Part shown: one piece after another, positions 25,414 to 34,602 of the stretch
Layout of the letters: each line of letters begins with the position of its first letter
Position numbering within the stretch: position 1 is the stretch's first letter
Assembly (NCBI RefSeq): GCF_025319965.1
Contig: NZ_CP012549.1
Span: 1,860,001-1,924,000, forward strand
Source of the DNA: Campylobacter sp. RM16187
Lineage (GTDB): Bacteria > Campylobacterota > Campylobacteria > Campylobacterales > Campylobacteraceae
Direction of reading: 5' to 3'
Length of the DNA: 64,000 bases
Notes under the pieces: model-generated
What the model was told of the DNA's origin: nothing
Databases searched by the model: none
Seen by the model: only the letters and a program-made list of their open reading frames with translations
Translations under genes and position numbers: made by a program

Positions 25414-26394
25414 GTGTTTTTATCTTTTTTTAAGAGTAAAAAATGGGCCAAATGGGCTTACGGCGGTATAATTTTGATATCATTATCACTTATACTTCAA
25501 ACATATATAAATATTCAATTTAATAATTGGTATAAAAACTTTTACGACATCTTACAAAATGTAAAAGAGCACGACATACAGGATTTTTGGGCGGGGATAA
25601 GACTATTCTTATATTTAGCCATGCCGTATATAATGCTTCGTGTTTTTATATCGTTTTTTTCCAGCCACTGGATATTTCGCTGGCGAGAGGCAATGACCTT
25701 TAGCTATCTTAGCTACTGGCGAAAAGTCGAAAAGGACATCGAGGGAAGCTCGCAGCGTATGCAAGAAGATACTTATAGATTTGCAAAAATCATGGAAGAT
25801 CTTGGAGTTGATATCTTAGACTCCATAATGACTCTAATCGCCTTCATACCGATACTTTGGGGGCTTAGTGCCAAAGTAAATTTGCCTTACATCAAAGATA
25901 TTCCGGGCTCTCTTGTATGGATAGCCCTAATTATAAGCGTGGGCGGGCTTATAATCTCTTGGTTTGTAGGCATCAAGCTTCCTGGACTTGAATACAACAA
26001 CCAAAAAGTCGAAGCCGCCTTTAGAAAAGAACTTGTTTTAGCAGAGGATAACAAGATAAGTTACGCTCATCCGGCAACCATAGTAGAGCTTTTTACGGGG
26101 CTTAAATTTAACTACTCAAGGTTATTTTTACACTATGGATATTTTAATATGTGGCTATACTCATATCATCAAATTTCAATCATAATTCCATATCTAATAA
26201 TGGGTGGAGGACTATTTACGGGTCTTATTACTCTTGGAGTTTTAGTTCAAGTTAAAAATGCATTTGCACAGGTTAGATCAAGTTTTGGCGTGTTTATCAG
26301 CAACTGGAAGACCATCACCGAGCTTCGCTCAATCCATAAGCGTCTAAAGGAATTTGAGCACAATATCGGCTACAAAAAAATGGATTGGGAGTAG
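25414..26394 (+). CDS. sbmA: SbmA/BacA-like peptide transporter
   Basis: 326 aa from GTG at 25414 with GGGAGA just upstream. A multi-helix membrane protein with the SbmA/BacA signature FRWREAMTFSYLSYW, EGSSQRMQEDTYRFAKIMEDLG and the LPGLEYNNQKVEAAFRKELV region. In other bacteria it is a proton-driven dimeric importer of antimicrobial peptides and peptide-like drugs, and lacks an ATPase domain, as here. Full length for the short BacA form. Confidence 0.88.
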   Translation: MFLSFFKSKKWAKWAYGGIILISLSLILQTYINIQFNNWYKNFYDILQNVKEHDIQDFWAGIRLFLYLAMPYIMLRVFISFFSSHWIFRWREAMTFSYLSYWRKVEKDIEGSSQRMQEDTYRFAKIMEDLGVDILDSIMTLIAFIPILWGLSAKVNLPYIKDIPGSLVWIALIISVGGLIISWFVGIKLPGLEYNNQKVEAAFRKELVLAEDNKISYAHPATIVELFTGLKFNYSRLFLHYGYFNMWLYSYHQISIIIPYLIMGGGLFTGLITLGVLVQVKNAFAQVRSSFGVFISNWKTITELRSIHKRLKEFEHNIGYKKMDWE

Positions 26395-26455
26395 AAATTT
26401 AAGAAAATCTAGTATAATTTTTGAAATTTCACAACCTAAATTTAAGGATGAAAAG

Positions 26456-27262
26456 ATGAAAAAAATTATACTTCCATTTTTATTTATAATAATATTTTTG
26501 GCCGGTTGTGTTGCAAGTTCAACCGGCGGTGGAGTTGTAGGAGCCGATAGAAAACAACTATTTTTGGTGAGTTCTGAAACAATGAATCAAAGTGCGGTAT
26601 TGGCCTATACAAAGGTACTTCAATCAGCCAAACAAGCAAATACGCTAAATATCGATCCAGTCCTTACCAAACGCGTACAAGCTATCGGCAAACGCCTCAT
26701 AGCGCAGGTCGGAGCCTTTAGAGAAGATGCGCTCAAATGGGACTGGCAGGTAAATGTCATCAACTCAAACACATTAAATGCGTGGTGTATGCCCGGAGGC
26801 AAGATCGCCGTTTATAGCGGGCTTATTAAAAATTTATCCTTAACGGACGCGCAGATAGCAGCCGTCATGGGTCATGAGATAGCTCACGCGCTAAGAGAGC
26901 ATAGCCGCGAGCAAGCTAGCACAGATCAGCTTAAAAATATAGGAATTTTTGCTGTCTCAACCGCTGCAGGGCTTGGCGATACGGCAACAGGGCTTATAAA
27001 TTTAGCCACCCAATACACTATCAGCCTGCCTTTTTCAAGAAGTCATGAAACTGAGGCTGATCATATCGGCACCGAACTAATGGCAAGAGCGGGATATGAT
27101 CCACAAGAGGCGGTCATAGTGTGGGAAAAGATGTCTAAAAAATCAGGCGGCGCCGTGCCTGAAATCCTAAGCACTCACCCGTCAAACGAAAGCCGTATCA
27201 AAGACCTAAAAGAGATAGCCAAAAAAGTTGAGCCGCTATATCTCGCAGCTAAAAAGGGTTAA
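26456..27262 (+). CDS. M48 family zinc metalloprotease, lipoprotein
   Basis: 269 aa from the ATG at 26456 (AAGGATG upstream); an upstream in-frame start at 26354 lies inside the previous gene and is rejected. A lipoprotein signal (FLAGC) anchors it, probably periplasmic. The zinc site HEIAH lies in VMGHEIAHALREHSREQ, with the third ligand in SRSHETEADHIG. This is the LoiP/YcaL-type of outer-membrane protein quality-control protease. Confidence 0.93.
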   Translation: MKKIILPFLFIIIFLAGCVASSTGGGVVGADRKQLFLVSSETMNQSAVLAYTKVLQSAKQANTLNIDPVLTKRVQAIGKRLIAQVGAFREDALKWDWQVNVINSNTLNAWCMPGGKIAVYSGLIKNLSLTDAQIAAVMGHEIAHALREHSREQASTDQLKNIGIFAVSTAAGLGDTATGLINLATQYTISLPFSRSHETEADHIGTELMARAGYDPQEAVIVWEKMSKKSGGAVPEILSTHPSNESRIKDLKEIAKKVEPLYLAAKKG

Positions 27263-27319
27263 ATTTATCCGATAAAAGCTTAAATTTGTGCTTGGTTTAA
27301 GGGCTTTAGAGTTATTAAA

Positions 27320-27733
27320 ATGACGAAACTAGACTACGCTAAGCATTTGGCAAATTTAATGCAAATCAATCTTTATTCAGGAGATTTAAAAGATCTGAGT
27401 GCTTGTTTTTACGGACTGTTTGAGGAATTTATGCCTTACGGAGATGGTGTAGATAAAGTCTTTGAGCCGCTAGTTTGCGCTAAAGATTTACAAGATAGGA
27501 TTATGCCGCTTTACGAGGCGAACAAAGACAAAGCAAATGCTTTTATCGAGGCGGGTTTTACGCCGATATTTTCGCCTCCGCTATCAAATGACAAAGCAAA
27601 GCTGATCGCTCTTGGCAAATCTCACATCGATAGCCTTAAAAAATTTGCCGAATTTATAAATGACAAAGAGCTTCTTGAGAGGCTTAAACGTGTGCATGAA
27701 GTTGCAATTTGGGACATTAGAGAGGCTATTTAG
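27320..27733 (+). CDS. Hypothetical protein (first part of an interrupted frame)
   Basis: 137 aa, unrecognised, mostly helical and soluble. It ends at TAG (27731-27733), but the same frame stays open for 87 more codons to 27997. Either the protein naturally ends here or an amber mutation has split a 225-residue protein. No strong RBS is visible upstream of 27320. Confidence 0.6.
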   Translation: MTKLDYAKHLANLMQINLYSGDLKDLSACFYGLFEEFMPYGDGVDKVFEPLVCAKDLQDRIMPLYEANKDKANAFIEAGFTPIFSPPLSNDKAKLIALGKSHIDSLKKFAEFINDKELLERLKRVHEVAIWDIREAI

Positions 27734-27997
27734 GAGCTAAATTTAGATGAGCAACTCTACAAAGCCATAACTAAATGGAGGCACAAAGCAGAATTTATAG
27801 ACGAAAAAGCTGCAATTTTAAAAGAGGCGTACGGATCGGTTGTAGCAGATGCTTTATTGATAAATTACCTGTTTTATCCTGCACTCAGGCACAAGCCTAA
27901 GGAGGATTTTTTAAAGAGCTGTTTTGAAATTTATCTACTCGGACACCTTTGCGAGTTTGACAAACATAAACTAGCGATCTATCCTCTAGCTGTGTAA
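27734..27997 (+). pseudogene. In-frame extension after an amber stop
   Basis: 87 codons with no internal stop, beginning directly after the TAG with ELNLDEQLYKAITKWRHKAE and ending IYPLAV. There is no ATG, GTG or TTG with an RBS near its beginning, and the composition is that of a real protein (helical, with Trp, Cys and Tyr). So it looks like the C-terminal half of the preceding gene separated by a nonsense codon. Confidence 0.5.
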
Positions 27998-28003
27998 AGT
28001 AGC

Positions 28004-29344
28004 CTAATCTACAAGCTCGGCGTTAAATCTATCCTCATTAAATTTCCTGCCCAAAAACTCGCAAGCTCTTCTAGCGTCTCTAAAGCCGTTTGCAAGACAG
28101 CTCGTAGCTCCTGGGCTTGGCGTCATGTTAAAGACGATACCTTCGCCTGTGTTTATGCTAGCCTCGCCAAGCATTAGCTCCCTGCCCTTTTTATCAATCA
28201 CTTGCGGGCGAACACCGCCAAAATTTCTAGCATAATAAACATCGTCATTTTCAAGCGAAGGCACGATCTTTCTGGCAGCCTCAACGAATAAAATTTTATT
28301 TACGATCGGCACCTCATAGGCAAAATTTCTAATCACATAATCCCTTATATCGCTATCGCCAAAAAGTCCTAAAAGCACCTTCGCCACGTTTGTATCAAGG
28401 CGCAAAGTCTTTATAAAATCAATAATCGTCGAATTTCCGCGGTAACGCTCAAGTTTAGGCAACACAAGCGCAGTCGGCCCAAATCTGGTAAGCCCGTCGG
28501 CTAGGATATCGGGATCTCCGTGGATAGCGGCAAACGGCAGCTTTGGATTTTGCACGGTGTAGACCTTGCCGTTTAGCAAGCGCTTTTTACTCATATAAAA
28601 GCTTCCGGCGATCGGCAAGCAGCTAAAATCAAGCCCATGCCCCATCTCGTGCGCCAAATAAAGCGAGTGAGCGCCTGCATTTACAACCACATAATCCGCG
28701 CTAAACTCACGCTCGTCACGAGTCTTTACAAGATACCTGTTACCTTGCTTTTTGATACTCTTAACCCAAGCGTCAAAAAACACATCGGTAGTCTTGCTCG
28801 CCTCTTTTGCGTGCTTTATAAGGCTATTTGACATCTGCTCAAAATCAACAGTCGTGTACTCGCCGCCACTTACTCCCATGGCTACGATCTGCTCTTTTCG
28901 GTCGTTTCCGTCCATACCTCGCACCACCAGAGGCTCGATCTGCTTTAGCTTATCTTTATCAAAAATTTCAAGCGAGGTGTAAAGCTCCTTAAACTTCTCA
29001 AACCTAGCTCTTATCGCCTCGCTTTCAGCCTCGCCAACACCTATGACCATCTTTTGATGAGCGAACATAAATTTGTTCTCATATCCGTGCATGAGTGCGT
29101 ATTTTACGATCATATCGGCTGATTTTTTGACGCTTTTTGCTTTTTCAAAAGTGTAGTTAGTCTCTATGTCGCCGCAGTGAATAGTCTGAGAGTTGCTCGT
29201 GCCTTTTGAGTTTAGAGTAGCGCAAGCCGGATACTTCTCCAAAAGTGCGATACGCTCTATGTCCGTATAGCGCGCAAGCTCGTAAAACAGAGCCGTTCCT
29301 GAAATTCCTCCGCCCACAACCAAAACATCATAGTGATTTGACAC
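28004..29344 (-). CDS. mqo: Malate:quinone oxidoreductase
   Basis: 446 aa. FAD-dependent membrane-associated enzyme that oxidises malate and reduces menaquinone, replacing NAD malate dehydrogenase in many Campylobacterota. The N-terminal dinucleotide fold VLVVGGGISGTALFYELA, GTSNSQTIHCGDIETNY and the C-terminal NMTPSPGATSCLANG are typical of the epsilonproteobacterial Mqo. It pairs metabolically with the fumarase at 20.8-22.3 kb. Confidence 0.9.
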   Translation of the reverse strand: MSNHYDVLVVGGGISGTALFYELARYTDIERIALLEKYPACATLNSKGTSNSQTIHCGDIETNYTFEKAKSVKKSADMIVKYALMHGYENKFMFAHQKMVIGVGEAESEAIRARFEKFKELYTSLEIFDKDKLKQIEPLVVRGMDGNDRKEQIVAMGVSGGEYTTVDFEQMSNSLIKHAKEASKTTDVFFDAWVKSIKKQGNRYLVKTRDEREFSADYVVVNAGAHSLYLAHEMGHGLDFSCLPIAGSFYMSKKRLLNGKVYTVQNPKLPFAAIHGDPDILADGLTRFGPTALVLPKLERYRGNSTIIDFIKTLRLDTNVAKVLLGLFGDSDIRDYVIRNFAYEVPIVNKILFVEAARKIVPSLENDDVYYARNFGGVRPQVIDKKGRELMLGEASINTGEGIVFNMTPSPGATSCLANGFRDARRACEFLGRKFNEDRFNAELVD

Positions 29345-29487
29345 GACCTACTCCATGAAAATTTAGACGAATTGTGCCACAGAATTCTTAAAATTTTATT
29401 TTATCGTTAAATGTCGCTTATAAAAGTGGCTTTTGCTTGCTCGCACGGTTAAAATTTGGCACAAATTTGAGCGCAAATTTTAGAAAT

Positions 29488-31581
29488 TTAAGCATTTTGA
29501 AGCTGCTTCATCAACTCCTCATCGCAAATCGGGCAGTATTCATGCTCGCCGGGGATATATCCGTGCTTTGAGCACACGCTAAAGACAGGCGTGATCGTGA
29601 TATACGGCAAGCGGTAGTTATTTACGATGCCGCGCACGAGATCCTTGCACGCTTCAGCCGAGCTAATGCGCTCCTTCATATAAAGGTGAAAGACCGTTCC
29701 GCCCGTATAGGCACTCTGAAGCTCATCTTGCAGATCAAGCGCCTCAAAAGCATCATCGGTGAAATTTGCGGGAAGCTGAGTTGAGTTGGTGTAGTAGATA
29801 TTTTCATCCATGCCAGCTTGCAAGATGTCAGGATAGCGCTTTTTATCCTCTTTTGCAAAGCGATATGTGGTACCTTCTGCAGGAGTTGCTTCAAGGTTGT
29901 AAAGATTGCCCGTGCTCTCTTGAAATTGCCTAATTTTAGAGCGCAGATACTCAACCATCTCAAGCGCAAATTCGCGCCCGAATTCGGTCGAGATATTTTC
30001 CGTGTCGCTTGTAAAATTTCTTAAAAGCTCGTTCATGCCGTTGATGCCGATAGTGCTAAAGTGGTTGTTAAAATGCTTCAAATAGCGCGCCGTATAAGGA
30101 TAAAGTCCGCGATCATACATCTCTTGGATAAATTTGCGCTTCTTTTCAAGGGTTGATTTTGCCAAATTTAAAAGATACTCAAGCCTTGTGTAAAGCCCCT
30201 TCTTGTCACTCTTATACAGATAACCAAGGCGAGCTAAATTTATGGTTACGACACCTATAGAGCCTGTCATCTCGGCACTTCCAAATAGTCCTCCGCCACG
30301 CTTTAAAAGCTCTCTTAGATCAAGCTGCAAGCGGCAGCACATCGAGCGAACGTGTCCAGGTTTATAAGCGCTTTCATTTAGAACGCGGTTGCCGTTTTCA
30401 TCAAATTTATACTGAGAACCGACGAAATTTTGAAAGTAGCTTGAGCCCATCTTTGCCGTATTTTCAAACAAAATTTTAGCCACTTCGCTATCCCAATCAA
30501 AATCCTCGGTGATATTTACGGTAGGGATCGGGAAAGTAAATGGCTGAGAGCACTTGTCGCCTGTGGTTAAAATTTCATAAAACGCCTTATCGATACGCGC
30601 CATCTCAGGCTCAAACGCTCCGTAAGTCATATCGGTAAGTTTATTAAACCCGCGCTCTTTGGCAAGTTTTAAAAGTTCCTCATCCTCTAAATTTGAAAAC
30701 AGATGTATGTCGGTTGAAGTTGGAATTTGAGCGCGAAGATCGCTTGGGCAAGTGATATCGATAGTTACGTTGGTAAAGGGACTTTGACCCCAGCGAGCAG
30801 GGACGTTTAGGTTAAATATAAAGCTTGTAATTGCCTTTTTGATCTCCGTATCGCTTAACTTATCCTTAAAAACATAAGGCGCAAGATAGGTGTCAAAGCT
30901 ACTAAACGCCTGAGCTCCGGCCCATTCGCTTTGCAAAATTCCTAAGAAATTTGCCATCTGGCTAAGAGCTTCTCGAAAGTGCTTTGGCGCGCGACTTTCG
31001 ACTCTGCCGCGAACGCCGTTAAAGCCTTCATTAAGAAGCGCTCTAAGCGACCAGCCTGCGCAATATCCGGTAAGGCAGTCTAAGTCGTGGATGTGATAAT
31101 CGCCGTTTCTGTGTGCGATACCTTCTTCTTTAGAGTAAATCGCGTCAAGCCAGTAGTTTGCGATAACCTTACCTGCGGTATTGTTGATAAGTCCTGCGTT
31201 TGAGTAGCTTGTGTTTGAATTAGCCGAAATTCGCCAGTCCGTGCCGTTTATGTATTCATTTATCGTTTGGGTGGAGTTTATGTATGTGGTGTCTTCGTTG
31301 AGTCCTAAAATTTGCTCGCGTTGCATTTTGTGAGTGTGGCGATAGAGCATAAAACTCTTCATCACGTCAAAATAACCCGACTTAAAAAGCGCTTTTTCTA
31401 TGAAGTCTTGCACATCCTCGACTGTGATGATCTCTTTTTGCGCGACATCTTGCATAACGTCGGCAAAAATTCTATCGTCATACTCTTTGCTCTCGCTTGC
31501 AAAAGCCTTTTTAATAGCATCTTGGATCTTATACGGAAGATACTCTTGTCTTGTGCCGTCGCGCTTTAAAATTTGCTTCAT
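29488..31581 (-). CDS. nrdD: Anaerobic ribonucleoside-triphosphate reductase NrdD, lacking glycyl-radical end
   Basis: 697 aa. An ATP-cone (1-90) is followed by the class III reductase barrel: TINEYINGTDW, GYCAGWSLRALL, NLNVPARWGQSPFTN, and GSIGVVTINLARLGYL. The C-terminal zinc region is SVCSKHGYIPGEHEYCPICDEE, and the protein stops 11 residues later. Family members continue for about 30-50 residues with a conserved RVxGY-type glycine that carries the radical; no such segment exists in any frame of the 140 bases downstream. No nrdG activase is adjacent. The enzyme would make dNTPs without oxygen if a radical-bearing partner exists. Confidence 0.88.
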   Translation of the reverse strand: MKQILKRDGTRQEYLPYKIQDAIKKAFASESKEYDDRIFADVMQDVAQKEIITVEDVQDFIEKALFKSGYFDVMKSFMLYRHTHKMQREQILGLNEDTTYINSTQTINEYINGTDWRISANSNTSYSNAGLINNTAGKVIANYWLDAIYSKEEGIAHRNGDYHIHDLDCLTGYCAGWSLRALLNEGFNGVRGRVESRAPKHFREALSQMANFLGILQSEWAGAQAFSSFDTYLAPYVFKDKLSDTEIKKAITSFIFNLNVPARWGQSPFTNVTIDITCPSDLRAQIPTSTDIHLFSNLEDEELLKLAKERGFNKLTDMTYGAFEPEMARIDKAFYEILTTGDKCSQPFTFPIPTVNITEDFDWDSEVAKILFENTAKMGSSYFQNFVGSQYKFDENGNRVLNESAYKPGHVRSMCCRLQLDLRELLKRGGGLFGSAEMTGSIGVVTINLARLGYLYKSDKKGLYTRLEYLLNLAKSTLEKKRKFIQEMYDRGLYPYTARYLKHFNNHFSTIGINGMNELLRNFTSDTENISTEFGREFALEMVEYLRSKIRQFQESTGNLYNLEATPAEGTTYRFAKEDKKRYPDILQAGMDENIYYTNSTQLPANFTDDAFEALDLQDELQSAYTGGTVFHLYMKERISSAEACKDLVRGIVNNYRLPYITITPVFSVCSKHGYIPGEHEYCPICDEELMKQLQNA

Positions 31582-31976
31582 AGTTACCCTCTTAAAAATA
31601 GTTTTGTAAATTTAAAGAGTATAGTGATAGTTTTCTTAAAATACAATAGAACAATTTAGATATTTTTGATAAAATATATTATTATTTGATATTAAATATG
31701 TTTAATTCTTAAGCTTTATTTTCTATTAAAATATAACTATTTTATGGCATTTTAAATAAAATTAATCTAAAGTAGTCTTAATTTTAAATTTTAATATTTT
31801 TATATAAGTATATAATCTAAATTTCCACAAAAATCAATAAGTTTTTAATTAAGATTTTAAAATATATCGCATTAAATATGTAAGATAAAATATTAAAAAA
31901 GATATTACAAAAAGCGAAATTTGAATTTATAAAAATTAGAGTTAGGTTTAAAGGGGTCTTTGGCCCCTTTTTGTAT
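31582..31976. other. AT-rich intergenic region with a plus-strand terminator-like hairpin
   Basis: No gene seen. The nrdD promoter should lie near its right-hand start. At 31950-31970 AAAGGGG pairs with CCCCTTT, followed on the plus strand by a T-run (31968-31972), directly below the stop of the minus-strand MliC-like gene. The T-run is on the strand opposite to that gene, so either it is a weak bidirectional terminator or it ends an unannotated plus-strand transcript. Confidence 0.5.
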
Positions 31977-32321
31977 TTAGTATTTTAAAAATATATCTTT
32001 TTGACCCTTGCCAAGAGTTAGCACAGCTTCGCCTTTTTTGAAATGTATCTCTATGCCGTCATCGTTAACAAGTCTTGTTCCACTACCTGAAACAGCGCTT
32101 TTTAGAGCAATTTTATGCCCTTTAGTGTCAGTCAAAACAGCAGTTTCAAAATTATCTGCCGAAACTAAATTAACCTTATAATTTTTATCGGTAACACCAT
32201 AGAAATGTATAGTATTAACGCTTATAACTTTTGCGGTAGTCGACTCTTGTTTGGTTCCCACAGAAGCACAACCACTCAAAAATGCAACTGCGGCCAAAGA
32301 AGAGATTAGAATTTTTTTCAT
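31977..32321 (-). CDS. MliC/PliC-like lysozyme-inhibitor lipoprotein
   Basis: 114 aa lipoprotein (FLSGCAS lipobox). The C-terminal part has the C-type lysozyme inhibitor pattern: a beta-barrel repeat then SGSGTRLVNDDGIEIHFKKGEAVLTL, in which SGSGxR and the KGxxA stretch are conserved in MliC. It would protect peptidoglycan from host lysozyme at the outer membrane or in the periplasm. The family is inferred from this short motif. Confidence 0.72.
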   Translation of the reverse strand: MKKILISSLAAVAFLSGCASVGTKQESTTAKVISVNTIHFYGVTDKNYKVNLVSADNFETAVLTDTKGHKIALKSAVSGSGTRLVNDDGIEIHFKKGEAVLTLGKGQKDIFLKY

Positions 32322-32587
32322 TTTGCATCCTTATAAATAAAATATTTTCGGATACTAGCATAGAAAGGTAAATTTAAAAATTTAGATGAAATTTTAATTC
32401 ATAAAATTACCAAAAAACTTGTTTTTAGTGATTTTAAAGAATATTTCGAATAGACAACAATATATCTTGTTCTAAATTTATTAATAAATAATTATTATTC
32501 AATCGTTTTTTATTTTAATGTATTTTAGAGTAATGAAATATTTATTTTTTAGAAAATAAGTAAAACAAGGGAGTATTTTATAAAAAA

Positions 32588-32610
32588 TTGAAGAGGAAAA
32601 ACCTCTTCAA
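32588..32610 (-). terminator. Rho-independent terminator of sodB
   Basis: TTGAAGAGG (32588-32596) pairs with CCTCTTCAA (32602-32610); on the minus strand it is followed by a run of T, five bases past the sodB stop. Confidence 0.85.
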
Positions 32611-32614
32611 AAAA

Positions 32615-33268
32615 TCAGTGGCAACCACATCCTTTTCCACATCCGCACCCTTGAGAATGAAGCTCGCCTATATAAAATTTAACCGAATTTACGCCTTCTT
32701 TTAATGCCCACTCATAAGCTGTAGAAACAAAATCCCAGTTTATATTTTCATAAAATTTCTCTAGATATGCAGCTCTTGCATTTCTATGATCTACATAATA
32801 GGCATGCTCCCATACATCTACTACCAAAAGAGGTATCAGACCCACCGTTACAGGTGTTTGAGCGTTATTGGTTTGTATTATCTCTAATTTATCAGATTTT
32901 GGACTATAGACTAGCCATGCCCATCCTGAACCAAATAGTGTAGTAGCCGATTTTAAGAATTCCTCTTTGAAATTTGGAATATCTTTTTGCAATCTTGCTT
33001 TTAATTCATCGCCCATATCACTCTTTTTAGCTATACAATCCCAATAAAAATCATGGTTATAAACTTGAGCGGCATTATTAAATATACTGCCTGAGCTCTT
33101 TGTTAAAATTTCGTATAGTCCAGAATTTTCAAATTCGGTACCTTTAATAAGATTATTAAGGTTTGTTACGTAAGTTTGATGGTGCTTACCGTGATGGTAA
33201 CTACAGGTCTCCTCACTTACAACTGCATTTGACTTAGGATCAAATGGAAGCTTTCTAAGATTAAACAT
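32615..33268 (-). CDS. sodB: Iron superoxide dismutase with Cys/Gly/His tail
   Basis: 217 aa. Dismutes superoxide in the cytoplasm. Metal ligands are visible in SYHHGKHHQTYV, YNHDFYW and VDVWEHAYYVDHR. The FGSGWAWLV and NNAQTPV motifs indicate the Fe type. After the normal end of the fold (about residue 203) the protein carries SQGCGCGKGCGCH, a cysteine-glycine run ending in His, not part of the ordinary SodB fold and resembling metal-binding tails. Strong RBS (AAGGAG) and terminator; monocistronic. Confidence 0.94.
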   Translation of the reverse strand: MFNLRKLPFDPKSNAVVSEETCSYHHGKHHQTYVTNLNNLIKGTEFENSGLYEILTKSSGSIFNNAAQVYNHDFYWDCIAKKSDMGDELKARLQKDIPNFKEEFLKSATTLFGSGWAWLVYSPKSDKLEIIQTNNAQTPVTVGLIPLLVVDVWEHAYYVDHRNARAAYLEKFYENINWDFVSTAYEWALKEGVNSVKFYIGELHSQGCGCGKGCGCH

Positions 33269-33597
33269 TTTGATTCTCCTTGTAATTTAAAAAATTTTTC
33301 GAGATTATAAGATAAAAAAGTAATTATTTTGTTAATAGGATAAAATTAGTATTATTTATCAAGTTTAAATTTAAGTGTATTTTAGTAACACTATTTCAAA
33401 AAATAAGCAATTTTACTAAAATTACGTGAATTTTATATACTATGATAATAATAAAAATGTTACTAATTTACTCATACTAAAATAAATTTTTGAGAGTTTT
33501 TGAAACAAGATTGCCAATTTATAAATTTTATGATTTATAATTACGACTAGCTATGATTAATTTTGTAGTGAATCAAAAACATAAAAAGGATTCAACA
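33269..33597. other. Intergenic, promoters of sodB and dctP
   Basis: About 330 AT-rich bases between the divergent sodB and dctP. No gene. Several TATAAT-like hexamers occur (for example TATACT near 33436 and TATGAT near 33441), so I cannot assign one. Only the RBS AAAAAGGA before dctP is clear. Confidence 0.4.
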
Positions 33598-34596
33598 ATG
33601 AAACTAAAATTTCTTTCGGCACTATTTCTGACTTGTGCTCTAGCAGGTAGCGCATTTGGCGCCCAAAAGACATATACTATAAAATTTGCTCACGTTGTTG
33701 CCGCAACCACACCGAAAGGCAAAGCAGCAGACTTTTTTGCTAAACGTGTGAACGAGCTTAGTAATGGCGCAATTAAAGTTGAGGTTTATCCTGCGGCTCA
33801 GCTAGTAGATGATGACCGCGTATTTGGTGCACTAAAACTAAATAACGTTCAAATGGCGGCTCCGAGCTTTTCTAAATTTACGCCTATAGTTCCTGAATTC
33901 CAACTGTTTGACCTGCCTTTTATCTTTAGAGATAATGCTCACTTATACGCGGTACAAGGTGGTGAAGTTGGACAAAAACTTAAAGATATGATAGCCAAAA
34001 AAGGCTTTGTGGCACTTGATTTTTGGGATGCAGGCTTCAAACATTTTAGCTCAAGCAAAAAAGCTATCGTTGCTCCTGAAGATGCAAAAGGACAGAAATT
34101 TAGAATTATGAGCTCAAAGGTTCTAGAAGAACAAACAAAAGTAATAGGTGGTAACCCGCAAGTTCTACCATTCTCTGAAGTTTATCCTGCGCTCCAACAA
34201 AAAGTTGTAGATGCTACAGAGAACCCATTGTCAAACTTTTATAACTCAAAATTTTATGAGGCGCAAAACTCTTTAACAATATCTTCACACGGATATTTGG
34301 GATATTTGGTTATTCTAAGTGAGAAATTCTGGAAAGGCTTGCCACAAGATATGAAAAATCACGTTACTCAAGCTCTTAAAGAGGCTACTGCTTTTGAAAG
34401 AGAAGAGTCTGCGAAAGAGGATGCCAAAATTATAGACGCTCTTAAAAAATATGCAAGCGAGACAGGCAAACTTGAGATAGTAGAGTTAACCCCTGAGCAG
34501 AAAGCCAAATGGGCTGAGGTTATGAAAACTATCTATCCAAACTTCTATAAAGTTATAGGAAAAGACCTGATAGAAAAAACTATTAATACAAAGTAG
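33598..34596 (+). CDS. dctP: TRAP transporter substrate-binding protein DctP
   Basis: 333 aa from ATG 33598 (AAAAAGGA upstream; an earlier in-frame start at 33553 has no RBS and would spoil the signal peptide). Signal peptide cleaved near SAFGA. Core motifs are IKFAHVVAATTPKGKAA, KFRIMSSKVLEEQ with the carboxylate-binding Arg, and VVDATENPLSNFYNSKFYE. Binds C4-dicarboxylates or similar acids in the periplasm and hands them to DctQM, encoded next. Confidence 0.94.
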   Translation: MKLKFLSALFLTCALAGSAFGAQKTYTIKFAHVVAATTPKGKAADFFAKRVNELSNGAIKVEVYPAAQLVDDDRVFGALKLNNVQMAAPSFSKFTPIVPEFQLFDLPFIFRDNAHLYAVQGGEVGQKLKDMIAKKGFVALDFWDAGFKHFSSSKKAIVAPEDAKGQKFRIMSSKVLEEQTKVIGGNPQVLPFSEVYPALQQKVVDATENPLSNFYNSKFYEAQNSLTISSHGYLGYLVILSEKFWKGLPQDMKNHVTQALKEATAFEREESAKEDAKIIDALKKYASETGKLEIVELTPEQKAKWAEVMKTIYPNFYKVIGKDLIEKTINTK

Positions 34597-34602
34597 GTCT
34601 TT

